Position numbers and translations under genes: made by a program. From Hydractinia symbiolongicarpus (taxonomy: Eukaryota > Cnidaria > Hydrozoa > Anthoathecata > Hydractiniidae), in contig NC_079881.1 in NCBI RefSeq assembly GCF_029227915.1, positions 16,965,501-17,029,500 of the forward strand: DNA of 64,000 nt, given 5' to 3'. Shown piece after piece: positions 20,812 through 34,660 of this stretch; within the stretch, counting starts at the first letter, position 1; the number at the start of each line of letters is the position of its first letter. The notes under the pieces are model-generated. The model made no database searches. It saw only the letters and a list, made by a program, of their open reading frames with translations, and was not told the DNA's origin.

Positions 20812-22325
20812 CATTCGCATTTGGAAAAAAGTATTGAGGATCTAAGGAAACACCGTGTTACTCTTGGCGATTTCATTTTTAGAATTAGAACTTAGGTGTA
20901 AGTTCCTTCAGACTAAGTGTGAAGAGACCATGGGACAGCGGGAGAAGCAAAAGAAGATGGAGAACTACACTTTTCCAGTGCCATGATGACATCAACGTTG
21001 CACGACAAGCATACCATGTTCATGTATTTATTTGTTGGCAATCATTGCAAATTTGTTCAGAAAAATCATGTTCGACTTTGTGACTGCTGACAATGCAGAT
21101 CTTCGCGAACAATTTCTTTGTGTGTTTGGTTTATTTATTCAGATTCAACAAATTGTTTTTGTAAACGATTTTTAGCCGATTCCGAAATAGATGCCTTAGA
21201 GAGATTTCGCAATGGATTTGGTGAGGCTTTACTAAAGCACTTTCTTGAGGAGACAATTACACACAAACTACACGAGTTAGTTTTTTATGCGCCACGATTT
21301 GCAAAAATGCATCGCACTTTGGGACTTTGGAGTGAAGAGGGGCGTGAGAGCTTGCACAACTCAGTAAATGAAGTAAGACAAGTTGTAGATTAGATAAATT
21401 AGAAAATATTTTATTTTTAGACAATTTCGAACATGTTATATTTTTAACTTAAAAACGTACAAACACCCTGAGGATTAAAAGAATTACTTCCGTTCTCCTG
21501 TGAAATGCAGCTCGTATACTAAATTTGTACGCAAAATAGCGGTTTTTCACGTATATGGTCCCAAAACGTGAATTCGGACAGTTTTCGACAGATAATAATT
21601 TCATTAAAGACAATTTAGAACAGAAAAAACGAGGTTTTCAAACTCATCAAACGAACTTATAACAGTAATCGTGGTCCTAAAGGGTCTTTTCTCCAAAGAT
21701 TTTTTACATTTTGTCTAAAAAGTGAATTTGGTCAGTTTCCGAACTTTTTTTGACGATTTGGGACAGTATGAAAAATTATTACAGTTATCTTGTCTCGGGA
21801 GATGTTTCTTGCTATTTTGGCCCAAATTAAGAAATTTCGGAGAAGTGTCCGAAAAAAGCATTTTTTATTATATGGACACTTTATGGTGATAAATATCCAT
21901 TTTACAAAATGTAAAAATCTTATTTAGTTCTCAGGAAATTCTGCTTTTGTTGCCAGGGTATATTGTTTTCTTTGCAGGTCATTTTTGTTTGCGCTAAAAC
22001 AGCCATGTGTAAGATCCCATAATTACAAGTCCTGGAAGGCGTCGGGTGGATCGCACACATTCACCGAAGAACATAATATGCGGGAGCGGATGAGGCAGAA
22101 AAGTAGGAGCTCAGGAAAAAAATGGTTTCAGTAAATAAAGATTTGGGATCGTGTGCGGCGGAGCTTTACTGAAGAACAAAGTTTTATACTGATGTTAATT
22201 GGGTATTATTTGACACATGCCAAAAATGGTCACATGAAGTTTGTGAATTGTTTGGGGAATCTGAAGAGATTACTCTAGAGAGATTTACGTGCCTAAAATG
22301 TTCTCGATTAGGTCGATTAGATCTT
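20812..22325 (+). repeat. Array unit 9 (1514 bp)
   Basis: The 91-codon frame is at 21118-21393, E-N-E type. AAGATGGAGAAC near 20954 and GTGACTGCTGAC are shared with units 10-12. Confidence 0.95.
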
Positions 22326-23840
22326 CATTCGCATTTGGAAAAAAGTATTGAGGATCTAAGGAAACACCGTGTTACTCTTGGCGATTTCATTTTTAGAATT
22401 AGAACTTAGGTGTAAGTTCCTTCAGACTAAGTGTGAAGAGACCATGGGACAGCGGGAGAAGCAAAAGAAGATGGAGAACTACACTTTTCCAGTGCCATGA
22501 TGACATCAACGTTGCACGACAAGCATACCATGTTCATGTATTTATTTGTTGGCAATCATTGCAAATTTGTTCAGAAAAATCATGTTCGACTTTGTGACTG
22601 CTGACAATGCAGATCTTCGCGAACAATTTCTTTGTGTGTTTGGTTTATTTATTCAGATTCAACAAATTGTTTTTGTAAACGATTTTTAGCCGATTCCGAA
22701 ATAGATGCTTTAGAGAGATTTCGCAATGGATTTGGTGAGGCTTTACTAAAGCACTTTCTTGAGGAGACAATTACACACAAACTACACGAGTTAGTTTTTT
22801 ATGCGCCACGATTTGCAAAAATGCATCGCACTTTGGGACTTTGGAGTGAAGAGGGGCGTGAGAGCTTGCACAACTCAGTAAATGAAGTAAGACAAGTTGT
22901 AGATTAGATAAATTAGAAAATATTTTATTTTTAGACAATTTCGAACATGTTATATTTTTAACTTAAAAACGTACAAACACCCTGAGGATTAAAAGAATTA
23001 CTTCCGTTCTCCTGTTAAATGCAGCTCGTATATTAAATTTGTACGCAAAATAGCGGTTTTTCACGTATATGGTCCCAAAACGTGAATTCGGACAGTTTTC
23101 GACAGATAATAATTTCATTAAAGACAATTTAGAACAGAAACAACGAGGTTTTCAAACTCATCAAACGAACTTATAACAGTAATCGTGGTCCTAAAGGGTC
23201 TTTTCTCCAAAGATTTTTTACATTTTGTCTAAAAACTGAATTTGGTCAGTTTCCGAACTTTTTTTTGACGATTTGGGACAGTATGAAAAATTATTACAGT
23301 TATCTTGTCTCGGGAGATTTTTCTTGCTATTTTGGCCCAAATTAAGAAATTTCGGAGAAGTGTCCGAAAAAAGCATTTTTTATTATATGGACACTTTATG
23401 GTGATAAATATCCATTTTACAAAATGTAAAAATCTTATTTAGTTCTCAGGAAATTCTGCTTTTGTTGCCAGGGTATATTGTTTTCTTTGCAGGTCATTTT
23501 TGTTTGCGCTAAAACAGCCATGTGTAAGATCCCATAATTACAAGTCCTGGAAGGCGTCGGGTGGATCGCACACATTCACCGAAGAACATAATATGCGGGA
23601 GCGGATGAGGCAGAAAAGTAGGAGCTCAGGAAAAAAATGGTTTCAGTAAATAAAGATTTGGGATCGTGTGCGGCGGAGCTTTACTAAAGAACAAAGTTTT
23701 ATACTGATGTTAATTGGGTATTATTTGACACATGCCAAAAATGGTCACATGAAGTTTGTGAATTGTTTGGGGAATCTGAAGAGATTACTCTAGAGAGATT
23801 TACGTGCCTAAAATGTTCTCGATTAGGTCGATTAGATCTT
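22326..23840 (+). repeat. Array unit 10 (1515 bp)
   Basis: The 91-codon frame is at 22632-22907, E-N-E type. An eight-T run before GACGATTTGG and GAGATTTTTC near 23316 are shared only with units 11 and 12, so these three form a recent block. Confidence 0.95.
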
Positions 23841-25355
23841 CATTCGCATTTGGAAAAAAGTATTGAGGATCTAAGGAAACACCGTGTTACTCTTGGCGAT
23901 TTCATTTTTAGAATTAGAACTTAGGTGTAAGTTCCTTCAGACTAAGTGTGAAGAGACCATGGGACAGCGGGAGAAGCAAAAGAAGATGGAGAACTACACT
24001 TTTCCAGTGCCATGATGACATCAACGTTGCACGACAAGCATACCATGTTCATGTATTTATTTGTTGGCAATCATTGCAAATTTGTTCAGAAAAATCATGT
24101 TCGACTTTGTGACTGCTGACAATGCAGATCTTCGCGAACAATTTCTTTGTGTGTTTGGTTTATTTATTCAGATTCAACAAATTGTTTTTGTAAACGATTT
24201 TTAGCCGATTCCGAAATAGATGCCTTAGAGAGATTTCGCAATGGATTTGGTGAGGCTTTACTAAAGCACTTTCTTGAGGAGACAATTACACACAAACTAC
24301 ACGAGTTAGTTTTTTATGCGCCACGATTTGCAAAAATGCATCGCACTTTGGGACTTTGGAGTGAAGAGGGGCGTGAGAGCTTGCACAACTCAGTAAATGA
24401 AGTAAGACAAGTTGTAGATTAGATAAATTAGAAAATATTTTATTTTTAGACAATTTCGAACATGTTATATTTTTAACTTAAAAACGTACAAACACCCTGA
24501 GGATTAAAAGAATTACTTCCGTTCTCCTGTTAAATGCAGCTCGTATATTAAATTTGTACGCAAAATAGCGGTTTTTCACGTATATGGTCCCAAAACGTGA
24601 ATTCGGACAGTTTTCGACAGATAATAATTTCATTAAAGACAATTTAGAACAGAAACAACGAGGTTTTCAAACTCATCAAACGAACTTATAACAGTAATCG
24701 TGGTCCTAAAGGGTCTTTTCTCCAAAGATTTTTTACATTTTGTCTAAAAACTGAATTTGGTCAGTTTCCGAACTTTTTTTTGACGATTTGGGACAGTATG
24801 AAAAATTATTACAGTTATCTTGTCTCGGGAGATTTTTCTTGCTATTTTGGCCCAAATTAAGAAATTTCGGAGAAGTGTCCGAAAAAAGCATTTTTTATTA
24901 TATGGACACTTTATGGTGATAAATATCCATTTTACAAAATGTAAAAATCTTATTTAGTTCTCAGGAAATTCTGCTTTTGTTGCCAGGGTATATTGTTTTC
25001 TTTGCAGGTCATTTTTGTTTGCGCTAAAACAGCCATGTGTAAGATCCCATAATTACAAGTCCTGGAAGGCGTCGGGTGGATCGCACACATTCACCGAAGA
25101 ACATAATATGCGGGAGCGGATGAGGCAGAAAAGTAGGAGCTCAGGAAAAAAATGGTTTCAGTAAATAAAGATTTGGGATCGTGTGCGGCGGAGCTGTACT
25201 AAAGAACAAAGTTTTATACTGATGTTAATTGGGTATTATTTGACACATGCCAAAAATGGTCACATGAAGTTTGTGAATTGTTTGGGGAATCTGAAGAGAT
25301 TACTCTAGAGAGATTTACGTGCCTAAAATGTTCTCGATTAGGTCGATTAGATCTT
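23841..25355 (+). repeat. Array unit 11 (1515 bp)
   Basis: The 91-codon frame is at 24147-24422, E-N-E type. Second member of the unit 10-12 block, with a private GAGCTGTACT near 25192. Confidence 0.95.
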
Positions 25356-26870
25356 CATTCGCATTTGGAAAAAAGTATTGAGGATCTAAGGAAACACCGT
25401 GTTACTCTTGGCGATTTCATTTTTAGAATTAGAACTTAGGTGTAAGTTCCTTCAGACTAAGTGTGAAGAGACCATGGGACAGCGGGAGAAGCAAAAGAAG
25501 ATGGAGAACTACACTTTTCCAGTGCCATGATGACATCAACGTTGCACGACAAGCATACCATGTTCATGTATTTATTTGTTGGCAATCATTGCAAATTTGT
25601 TCAGAAAAATCATGTTCGACTTTGTGACTGCTGACAATGCAGATCTTCGCGAACAATTTCTTTGTGTGTTTGGTTTATTTATTCAGATTCAACAAATTGT
25701 TTTTGTAAACGATTTTTAGCCGATTCCGAAATAGATGCCTTAGAGAGATTTCGCAATGGATTTGGTGAGGCTTTACTAAAGCACTTTCTTGAGGAGACAA
25801 TTACACACAAACTACACGAGTTAGTTTTTTATGCGCCACGATTTGCAAAAATGCATCGCACTTTGGGACTTTGGAGTGAAGAGGGGCGTGAGAGCTTGCA
25901 CAACTCAGTAAATGAAGTAAGACAAGTTGTAGATTAGATAAATTAGAAAATATTTTATTTTTAGACAATTTCGAACATGTTATATTTTTAACTTAAAAAC
26001 GTACAAACACCCTGAGGATTAAAAGAATTACTTCCGTTCTCCTGTTAAATGCAGCTCGTATATTAAATTTGTACGCAAAATAGCGGTTTTTCACGTATAT
26101 GGTCCCAAAACGTGAATTCGGACAGTTTTCGACAGATAATAATTTCATTAAAGACAATTTAGAACAGAAACAACGAGGTTTTCAAACTCATCAAACGAAC
26201 TTATAACAGTAATCGTGGTCCTAAAGGGTCTTTTCTCCAAAGATTTTTTACATTTTGTCTAAAAACTGAATTTGGTCAGTTTCCGAACTTTTTTTTGACG
26301 ATTTGGGACAGTATGAAAAATTATTACAGTTATCTTGTCTCGGGAGATTTTTCTTGCTATTTTGGCCCAAATTAAGAAATTTCGGAGAAGTGTCCGAAAA
26401 AAGCATTTTTTATTATATGGACACTTTATGGTGATAAATATCCATTTTACAAAATGTAAAAATCTTATTTAGTTCTCAGGAAATTCTGCTTTTGTTGCCA
26501 GGGTATATTGTTTTCTTTGCAGGTCATTTTTGTTTGCGCTAAAACAGCCATGTGTAAGATCCCATAATTACAAGTCCTGGAAGGCGTCGGGTGGATCGCA
26601 CACATTCACCGAAGAACATAATATGCGGGAGCGGATGAGGCAGAAAAGTAGGAGCTCAGGAAAAAAATGGTTTCAGTAAATAAAGATTTGGGATCGTGTG
26701 CGGCGGAGCTTTACTAAAGAACAAAGTTTTATACTGATGTTAATTGGGTATTATTTGACACATGCCAAAAATGGTCACACGAAGTTTGTGAATTGTTTGG
26801 GGAATCTGAAGAGATTACTCTAGAGAGATTTACGTGCCTAAAATGTTCTCGATTAGGTCGATTAGATCTT
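25356..26870 (+). repeat. Array unit 12 (1515 bp)
   Basis: The 91-codon frame is at 25662-25937, E-N-E type. Third member of the 10-12 block. GTCACACGAAG near 26774 is a variant also found in units 25, 27, 28 and 29. Confidence 0.95.
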
Positions 26871-28384
26871 CATTCGCATTTGGAAAAAAGTATTGAGGAT
26901 CTAAGGAAACACCGTGTTACTCTTGGCGATTTCATTTTTAGAATTAGAACTTAGGTGTAAGTTCCTTCAGACTAAGTGTGAAGAGACCATGGGACAGCGG
27001 GAGAAGCAAAAGAAGAAGGAGAACTACACTTTTCCAGTGCCATGATGACATCAACGTTGCACGACAAGCATACCATGTTCATGTATTTATTTGTTGGCAA
27101 TCATTGCAAATTTGTTCAGAAAAATCATGTTCGACTTTGTGACTGCTGACAATGCAGATCTTCGCGAACAATTTCTTTGTGTGTTTGGTTTATTTATTCA
27201 GATTCAACAAATTGTTTTTGTAAACGATTTTTAGCCGATTCCGAAATAGATGCCTTAGAGAGATTTCGCAATGGATTTGGTGAGGCTTTACTAAAGCACT
27301 TTCTTGAGGAGACAATTACACACAAACTACACGAGTTAGTTTTTTATGCGCCACGATTTGCAAAAATGCATCGCACTTTGGGACTTTGGAGTGAAGAGGG
27401 GCGTGAGAGCTTGCACAACTCAGTAAATGAAGTAAGACAAGTTGTAGATTAGATAAATTAGAAAATATTTTATTTTTAGACAATTTCGAACATGTTATAT
27501 TTTTAACTTAAAAACGTACAAACACCCTGAGGATTAAAAGAATTACTTCCGTTCTCCTGTTAAATGCAGCTCGTATATTAAATTTGTACGCAAAATAGCG
27601 GTTTTTCACGTATATGGTCCCAAAACGTGAATTCGGACAGTTTTCGACAGATAATAATTTCATTAAAGACAATTTAGAACAGAAACAACGAGGTTTTCAA
27701 ACTCATCAAACGAACTTATAACAGTAATCGTGGTCCTAAAGGGTCTTTTCTCCAAAGATTTTTTACATTTTGTCTAAAAACTGAATTTGGTCAGTTTCCG
27801 AACTTTTTTTGACGATTTGGGACAGTATGAAAAATTATTACAGTTATCTTGTCTCGGGAGATGTTTCTTGCTATTTTGGCCCAAATTAAGAAATTTCGGA
27901 GAAGTGTCCGAAAAAAGCATTTTTTATTATATGGACACTTTATGGTGATAAATATCCATTTTACAAAATGTAAAAATCTTATTTAGTTCTCAGGAAATTC
28001 TGCTTTTGTTGCCAGGGTATATTGTTTTCTTTGCAGGTCATTTTTGTTTGCGCTAAAACAGCCATGTGTAAGATCCCATAATTACAAGTCCTGGAAGGCG
28101 TCGGGTGGATCGCACACATTCACCGAAGAACATAATATGCGGGAGCGGATGAGGCAGAAAAGTAGGAGCTCAGGAAAAAAATGGTTTCAGTAAATAAAGA
28201 TTTGGGATCGTGTGCGGCGGAGCTTTACTAAAGAACAAAGTTTTATACTGATGTTAATTGGGTATTATTTGACACATGCCAAAAATGGTCACATGAAGTT
28301 TGTGAATTGTTTGGGGAATCTGAAGAGATTACTCTAGAGAGATTTACGTGGCTAAAATGTTCTCGATTAGGTCGATTAGATCTT
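26871..28384 (+). repeat. Array unit 13 (1514 bp)
   Basis: The 91-codon frame is at 27177-27452, E-N-E type. The T-run is back to seven. Confidence 0.95.
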
Positions 28385-29822
28385 CATTCGCATTTGGAAA
28401 AAAGTATTGAGGATCTAAGGAAACACCGTGTTACTCTTAGCGATTTCATTTTTAGAATTAGAACTTAGGTGTAAGTTCCTTCAGACTAAGTGTAAAGAGA
28501 CCATGGGACAGCGGGAGAAGCAAAAGAAGAAGGAGAACTACACTTTTCCAGTGCCATGATGACATCAACGTTGCACGACAAGCATACCATGGTCATGTAT
28601 TTATTTGTTGCCAATCATTGCAAATTTGTTCAGAAAAATTATGTTCGACTTTGTGATTGCTGACAATGCAGATCTTCGCGAACAATTTCTTTGTGTGTTT
28701 GGTTTATTTATTCAGATTCAAAAAATTGTTTTTGTAAACGATTTTTAGCCGATTCCGAAATAGATGCCTTAGAGAGATTTCGCAATGGATTTGGTGAGGC
28801 TTTACTAAAGCACTTTCTTGAGGAGATAATTACACACAAACTACACGAGTTAGTTTTTTATGCGCCACGATTTGCAAAAATGCATCGCACTTTGGGACTT
28901 TGGAGTGAAGAGGGGCGTAAGAGCTTGCACAACTCAGTATATAAAGTAAGACAAGTTGTAGATTAGATAAATTAGAAAATATTTTATTTTTAGACAATTT
29001 CGAACATGTTATACTTTTAACTTAAAAACGTACAAAAACCCTGAGGATATACATGGTCCCAAAACGTGAATTCGGACAGTTTTCGACAGATAATAATTTC
29101 ATTAAAGACAATTTAGAACAGAAACAACGAGGTTTTCAAACTCATCAAACGAACTTATAACAGTAATCGTGGTCCTAAAGGGTCTTTTCTCCAAAGATTT
29201 TTTACATTTTGTCTAAAAAGTGAATTTGGTCAGTTTCCGAACTTTTTTTGACGATTTGGGACAGTATGAAAAATTATTACACTTATCTTGTCTCGGGAGA
29301 TGTTTCTTGCTATTTTGGCCCAAATTAAGAAATTTCGGAGAAGTGTCCGAAAAAAGCATTTTTTATTATATGGACACTTTATGGTGATAAATATCCATTT
29401 TACAAAATGTAAAAATCTTATTTAGTTCTCAGGAAATTCTGCTTTTGTTGCCAGGGTATATTGTTTTCTTTGCAGGTCATTTTTGTTTGCGCTAAAACAG
29501 CCATGTGTAAGATCCCATAATTACAAGTCCTGGAAGGCGTCGGGTGGATCGCACACATTCACCGAAGAACATAATATGCGGGAGCAGATGAGGCAGAAAA
29601 GTAGGAGCTCAGGAAAAAATGGTTTCAGTAAATAAAGATTTGGGATCGTGTGCGGCGGAGCTTTACTAAAGAACAAAGTTTTATACTGATGTTAATTGGG
29701 TATTATTTGACACATGCCAAAAATGGTCACATGAAGTTTGTGAATTGTTTGGGGAATTTGAAGAGATTACTCTAGAGAGATTTACGTGCCTAAAATGCTC
29801 TGGATTAGGTCGATTAGATCTT
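28385..29822 (+). repeat. Array unit 14 (1438 bp, 76-bp deletion)
   Basis: The 91-codon frame is at 28691-28966, K-Y-K type with Lys11 and Ile46. About 76 bp are missing between CCTGAGGAT and ATATACATGGTCCC near 29048. The same haplotype recurs in units 29 and 30, 23 kb away. Confidence 0.95.
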
Positions 29823-31632
29823 TATTCGCATTTGGAAAAAAGTATTGAGGATCTAAGGAGACACCGTGTTACTCTTGGCAATTTCATTTTTAGAATTAGA
29901 ACTTAGGTGTAAGTTCCTTCAGACTAAGTGTAAAGAGACCATGGGACAGCGGGAGAAGCAAAAGAAGAAGGAGAACTACACTTTTCCAGTGCCATGATGA
30001 CATCAACGTTGCACGACAAGCATACCATGGTCATGTATTTATTTGTTGGCAATCATTGCAAATTTGTTCAGAAAAATCATGTTCGACTTTGTGATTACTG
30101 ACAATGCAGATCTTCGCGAACAATTTCTTTGTGTGTTTGGTTTATTTATTCAGATTCAACAAATTGTTTTTGTAAACGATTTTTAGCCGATTCCGAAATA
30201 GATGCCTTAGAGAGATTTCGCAATGGATTTGGTGAGGCTTTACTAAAGCACTTTCTTGAGGAGACAATTACACACAAACTACACGAGTTAGTTTTTTATG
30301 CGCCACGATTTGCAAAAATGCATCGCACTTTGGGACTTTGGAGTGAAGAGGGGCGTGAGAGCTTGCACAACTCAGTAAATGAAGTAAGACAAGTTGTAGA
30401 TTAGATAAATTAGAAAATATTTTATTTTTAGACAATTTCGAACATGTTATATTTTTAACTTAAAAACGTACAAACACCCTGAGGATTAAAAGAATTACTT
30501 CCGTTCTCCTGTTAAATGCAGCTCGTATATTAAATTTGTACGCAAAATAGCGGTTTTTCACGTATATGGTCCCAAAACGTGAATTCGGACAGTTTTCGAC
30601 AGATAATAATTTCATTAAAGACAATTTAGAACAGAAACAACGAGGTTTTCAAACTCATCAAACGAACTTATAACAGTAATCGTGGTCCTAAAGGGTATCT
30701 TCTCCAAAGATTTCTTACATTTTTTTTTACATTTCGAACATGTTATATTTTTAACTTAAAAACGTACAAACACCCTGAGGATTAAAAGAATTACTTCCGT
30801 TCTCCTGTGAAATGCAGCTCGTATACTAAATTTGTACGCAAAATAGCGGTTTTTCACGTATATGGTCCCAAAACGTGAATTCGGACAGTTTTCGAGAGAT
30901 AATAATTTCATTAAAGACAATTTAGAACAGAAACAACGAGGTTTTCAAACTCATCAAACGAACTTATAACAGTAATCGTGGTCCTAAAGGGTCTTTTCTC
31001 CAAAGATTTTTTACCTTTTGTCTAAAAAGTGAATTTGGTCAGTTTCCGAACTTTTTTTGACGATTTGGGACAGTATGAAAAATTATTACAGTTATCTTGT
31101 CTCGGGAGATGTTTCTTGCTATTTTGGCCCAAATTAAGAAATTTCGGAGAAGTGTCCGAAAAAAGCATTTTTTATTATATGGACACTTTATGGTGATAAA
31201 TATCCATTTTACAAAATGTAAAAATCTTATTTAGTTCTCAGGAAATTCTGCTTTTGTTGCCAGGGTATATTGTTTTCTTTGCAGGTCATTTTTGTTTGCG
31301 CTAAAACAGCCATGTGTAAGATCCCATAATTACAAGTCCTGGAAGGCGTCGGGTGGATCGCACACATTCACCGAAGAACATAATATGCGGGAGCGGATGA
31401 GGCAGAAAAGTAGGAGCTCAGGAAAAAAATGGTTTCAGTAAATAAAGATTTGGGATCGTGTGCGGCGGAGCTTTACTAAAGAACAAAGTTTTATACTGAT
31501 GTTAATTGGGTATTATTTGACACATGCCAAAAATGGTCACATGAAGTTTGTGAATTGTTTGGGGAATCTGAAGAGATTACTCTAGAGAGATTTACGTGGC
31601 TAAAATGTTCTCGATTAGGTCGATTAGATCTT
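29823..31632 (+). repeat. Array unit 15 (1810 bp, internal duplication)
   Basis: The 91-codon frame is at 30129-30404, E-N-E type. The duplication junction is at about 30718-30735. It carries the private variants GGGTATCTTC near 30696 and TTTCTTACAT. Confidence 0.95.
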
Positions 31633-33146
31633 CATTCGCATTTGGAAAAAAGTATTGAGGATCTAAGGAAACACCGTGTTACTCTTGGCGATTTCATTTT
31701 TAGAATTAGAACTTAGGTGTAAGTTCCTTCAGACTAAGTGTGAAGAGACCATGGGACAGCGGGAGAAGCAAAAGAAGAAGGAGAACTACACTTTTCCAGT
31801 GCCATGATGACATCAACGTTGCACGACAAGCATACCATGTTCATGTATTTATTTGTTGGCAATCATTGCAAATTTGTTCAGAAAAATCATGTTCGACTTT
31901 GTGTTTGCTGACAATGCAGATCTTCGCGAACAATTTCTTTGTGTGTTTGGTTTATTAATTCAGATTCAACAAATTGTTTTTGTAAACGATTTTTAGCCGA
32001 TTCCGAAATAGATGCCTTAGAGAGATTTCGCAATGGATTTGGTGAGGCTTTACTAAAGCACTTTCTTGAGGAGACAATTACACACAAACTACACGAGTTA
32101 GTTTTTTATGCGCCACGATTTGCAAAAATGCATCGCACTTTGGGACTTTGGAGTGAAGAGGGGCGTAAGAGCTTGCACAACTCAGTATATAAAGTAAGAC
32201 AAGTTGTAGATTAGATAAATTAGAAAATATTTTATTTTTAGACAATTTCGAACATGTTATATTTTTAACTTAAAAACGTACAAACACCCTGAGGATTAAA
32301 AGAATTACTTCCGTTCTCCTGTTAAATGCAGCTCGTATATTAAATTTGTACGCAAAATAGCGGTTTTTCACGTATATGGTCCCAAAACGTGAATTCGGAC
32401 AGTTTTCGACAGATAATAATTTCATTAAAGACAATTTAGAACAGAAACAACGAGGTTTTCAAACTCATCAAACGAACTTATAACAGTAATCGTGGTCCTA
32501 AAGGGTCTTTTCTCCAAAGATTTTTTACATTTTGTCTAAAAACTGAATTTGGTCAGTTTCCGAACTTTTTTTGACGATTTGGGACAGTATGAAAAATTAT
32601 TACACTTATCTTGTCTCGGGAGATGTTTCTTGCTATTTTGGCCCAAATTAAGAAATTTCGGAGAAGTGTCCGAAAAAAGCATTTTTTATTATATGGACAC
32701 TTTATGGTGATAAATATCCATTTTACAAAATGTAAAAATCTTATTTAGTTCTCAGGAAATTCTGCTTTTGTTGCCAGGGTATATTGTTTTCTTTGCAGGT
32801 CATTTTTGTTTGCGCTAAAACAGCCATGTGTAAGATCCCATAATTACAAGTCCTGGAAGGCGTCGGGTGGATCGCACACATTCACCGAAGAACATAATAT
32901 GCGGGAGCGGATGAGGCAGAAAAGTAGGAGCTCAGGAAAAAAATGGTTTCAGTAAATAAAGATTTGGGATCGTGTGCGGCGGAGCTTTATTAAAGAACAA
33001 AGTTTTATACTGATGTTAATTGGGTATTATTTGACACATGCCAAAAATGGTCACATGAAGTTTGTGAATTGTTTGGGGAATTTGAAGAGATTACTCTAGA
33101 GAGATTTACGTGCCTAAAATGCTCTGGATTAGGTCGATTAGATCTT
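31633..33146 (+). repeat. Array unit 16 (1514 bp)
   Basis: The 91-codon frame is at 31939-32214, K-Y-K type with Tyr7 to Asn. That TTATTAATT change also opens a chance 66-codon minus-strand frame (31887-32087), which is not a gene. Confidence 0.95.
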
Positions 33147-34660
33147 TATTCGCATTTGGAAAAAAGTATTGAGGATCTAAGGAAACACCGTGTTACTCTT
33201 GGCAATTTCATTTTTAGAATTAGAACTTAGGTGTAAGTTCCTTCAGACTAAGTGTAAAGAGACCATGGGACAGCGGGAGAAGCAAAAGAAGAAGGAGAAC
33301 TACACTTTTCCAGTGCCATGATGACATCAACGTTGCACGACAAGCATACCATGGTCATGTATTTATTTGTTGGCAATCATTGCAAATATGTTCAGAAAAA
33401 TCATGTTCGACTTTGTGATTACTGACAATGCAGATCTTCGCGAACAATTTCTTTGTGTGTTTGGTTTATTTATTCAGATTCAACAAATTGTTTTTGTAAA
33501 CGATTTTTAGCCGATTCCGAAATAGATGCCTTAGAGAGATTTCGCAATGGATTTGGTGAGGCTTTACTAAAGCACTTTCTTGAGGAGACAATTACACACA
33601 AACTACACGAGTTAGTTTTTTATGCGCCACGATTTGCAAAAATGCATCGCACTTTGGGACTTTGGAGTGAAGAGGGGCGTGAGAGCTTGCACAACTCAGT
33701 AAATGAAGTAAGACAAGTTGTAGATTAGATAAATTAGAAAATATTTTATTTTTAGACAATTTCGAACATGTTATATTTTTAACTTAAAAACGTACAAACA
33801 CCCTGAGGATTAAAAGAATTACTTCCGTTCTCCTGTTAAATGCAGCTCGTATATTAAATTTGTACGCAAAATAGCGGTTTTTCACGTATATGGTCCCAAA
33901 ACGTGAATTCGGACAGTTTTCGACAGATAATAATTTCATTAAAGACAATTTAGAACAGAAACAACGAGGTTTTCAAACTCATCAAACGAACTTATAACAG
34001 TAATCGTGGTCCTAAAGGGTCTCTTCTCCAAAGATTTTTTACATTTTGTCTAAAAAGTGAATTTGGTCAGTTTCCGAACTTTTTTTGACGATTTGGGACA
34101 GTATGAAAAATTATTACACTTATCTTGTCTCGGGAGATGTTTCTTGCTATTTTGGCCCAAATTAAGAAATTTCGGAGAAGTGTCCGAAAAAAGCATTTTT
34201 TATTATATGGACACTTTATGGTGATAAATATCCATTTTACAAAATGTAAAAATCTTATTTAGTTCTCAGGAAATTCTGCTTTTGTTGCCAGGGTATATTG
34301 TTTTCTTTGCAGGTCATTTTTGTTTGCGCTAAAACAGCCATGTGTAAGATCCCATAATTACAAGTCCTGGAAGGCGTCGGGTGGATCGCACACATTCACC
34401 GAAGAACATAATATGCGGGAGCGGATGAGGCAGAAAAGTAGGAGCTCAGGAAAAAAATGGTTTCAGTAAATAAAGATTTGGGATCGTGTGCGGCGGAGCT
34501 TTATTAAAGAACAAAGTTTTATACTGATGTTAATTGGGTATTATTTGACACATGCCAAAAATGGTCACATGAAGTTTGTGAATTGTTTGGGGAATTTGAA
34601 GAGATTACTCTAGAGAGATTTACGTGCCTAAAATGCTCTGGATTAGGTCGATTAGATCTT
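33147..34660 (+). repeat. Array unit 17 (1514 bp)
   Basis: The 91-codon frame is at 33453-33728, E-N-E type. CAAATATGTTC near 33386 and CTTGGCAATTTC near 33199 are shared with units 18 and 21. Confidence 0.95.

Noticed and set aside
31887-32087. 66-codon minus-strand frame in unit 16
   Set aside because: It is antisense to the 91-codon frame and opened by one base change private to this unit.
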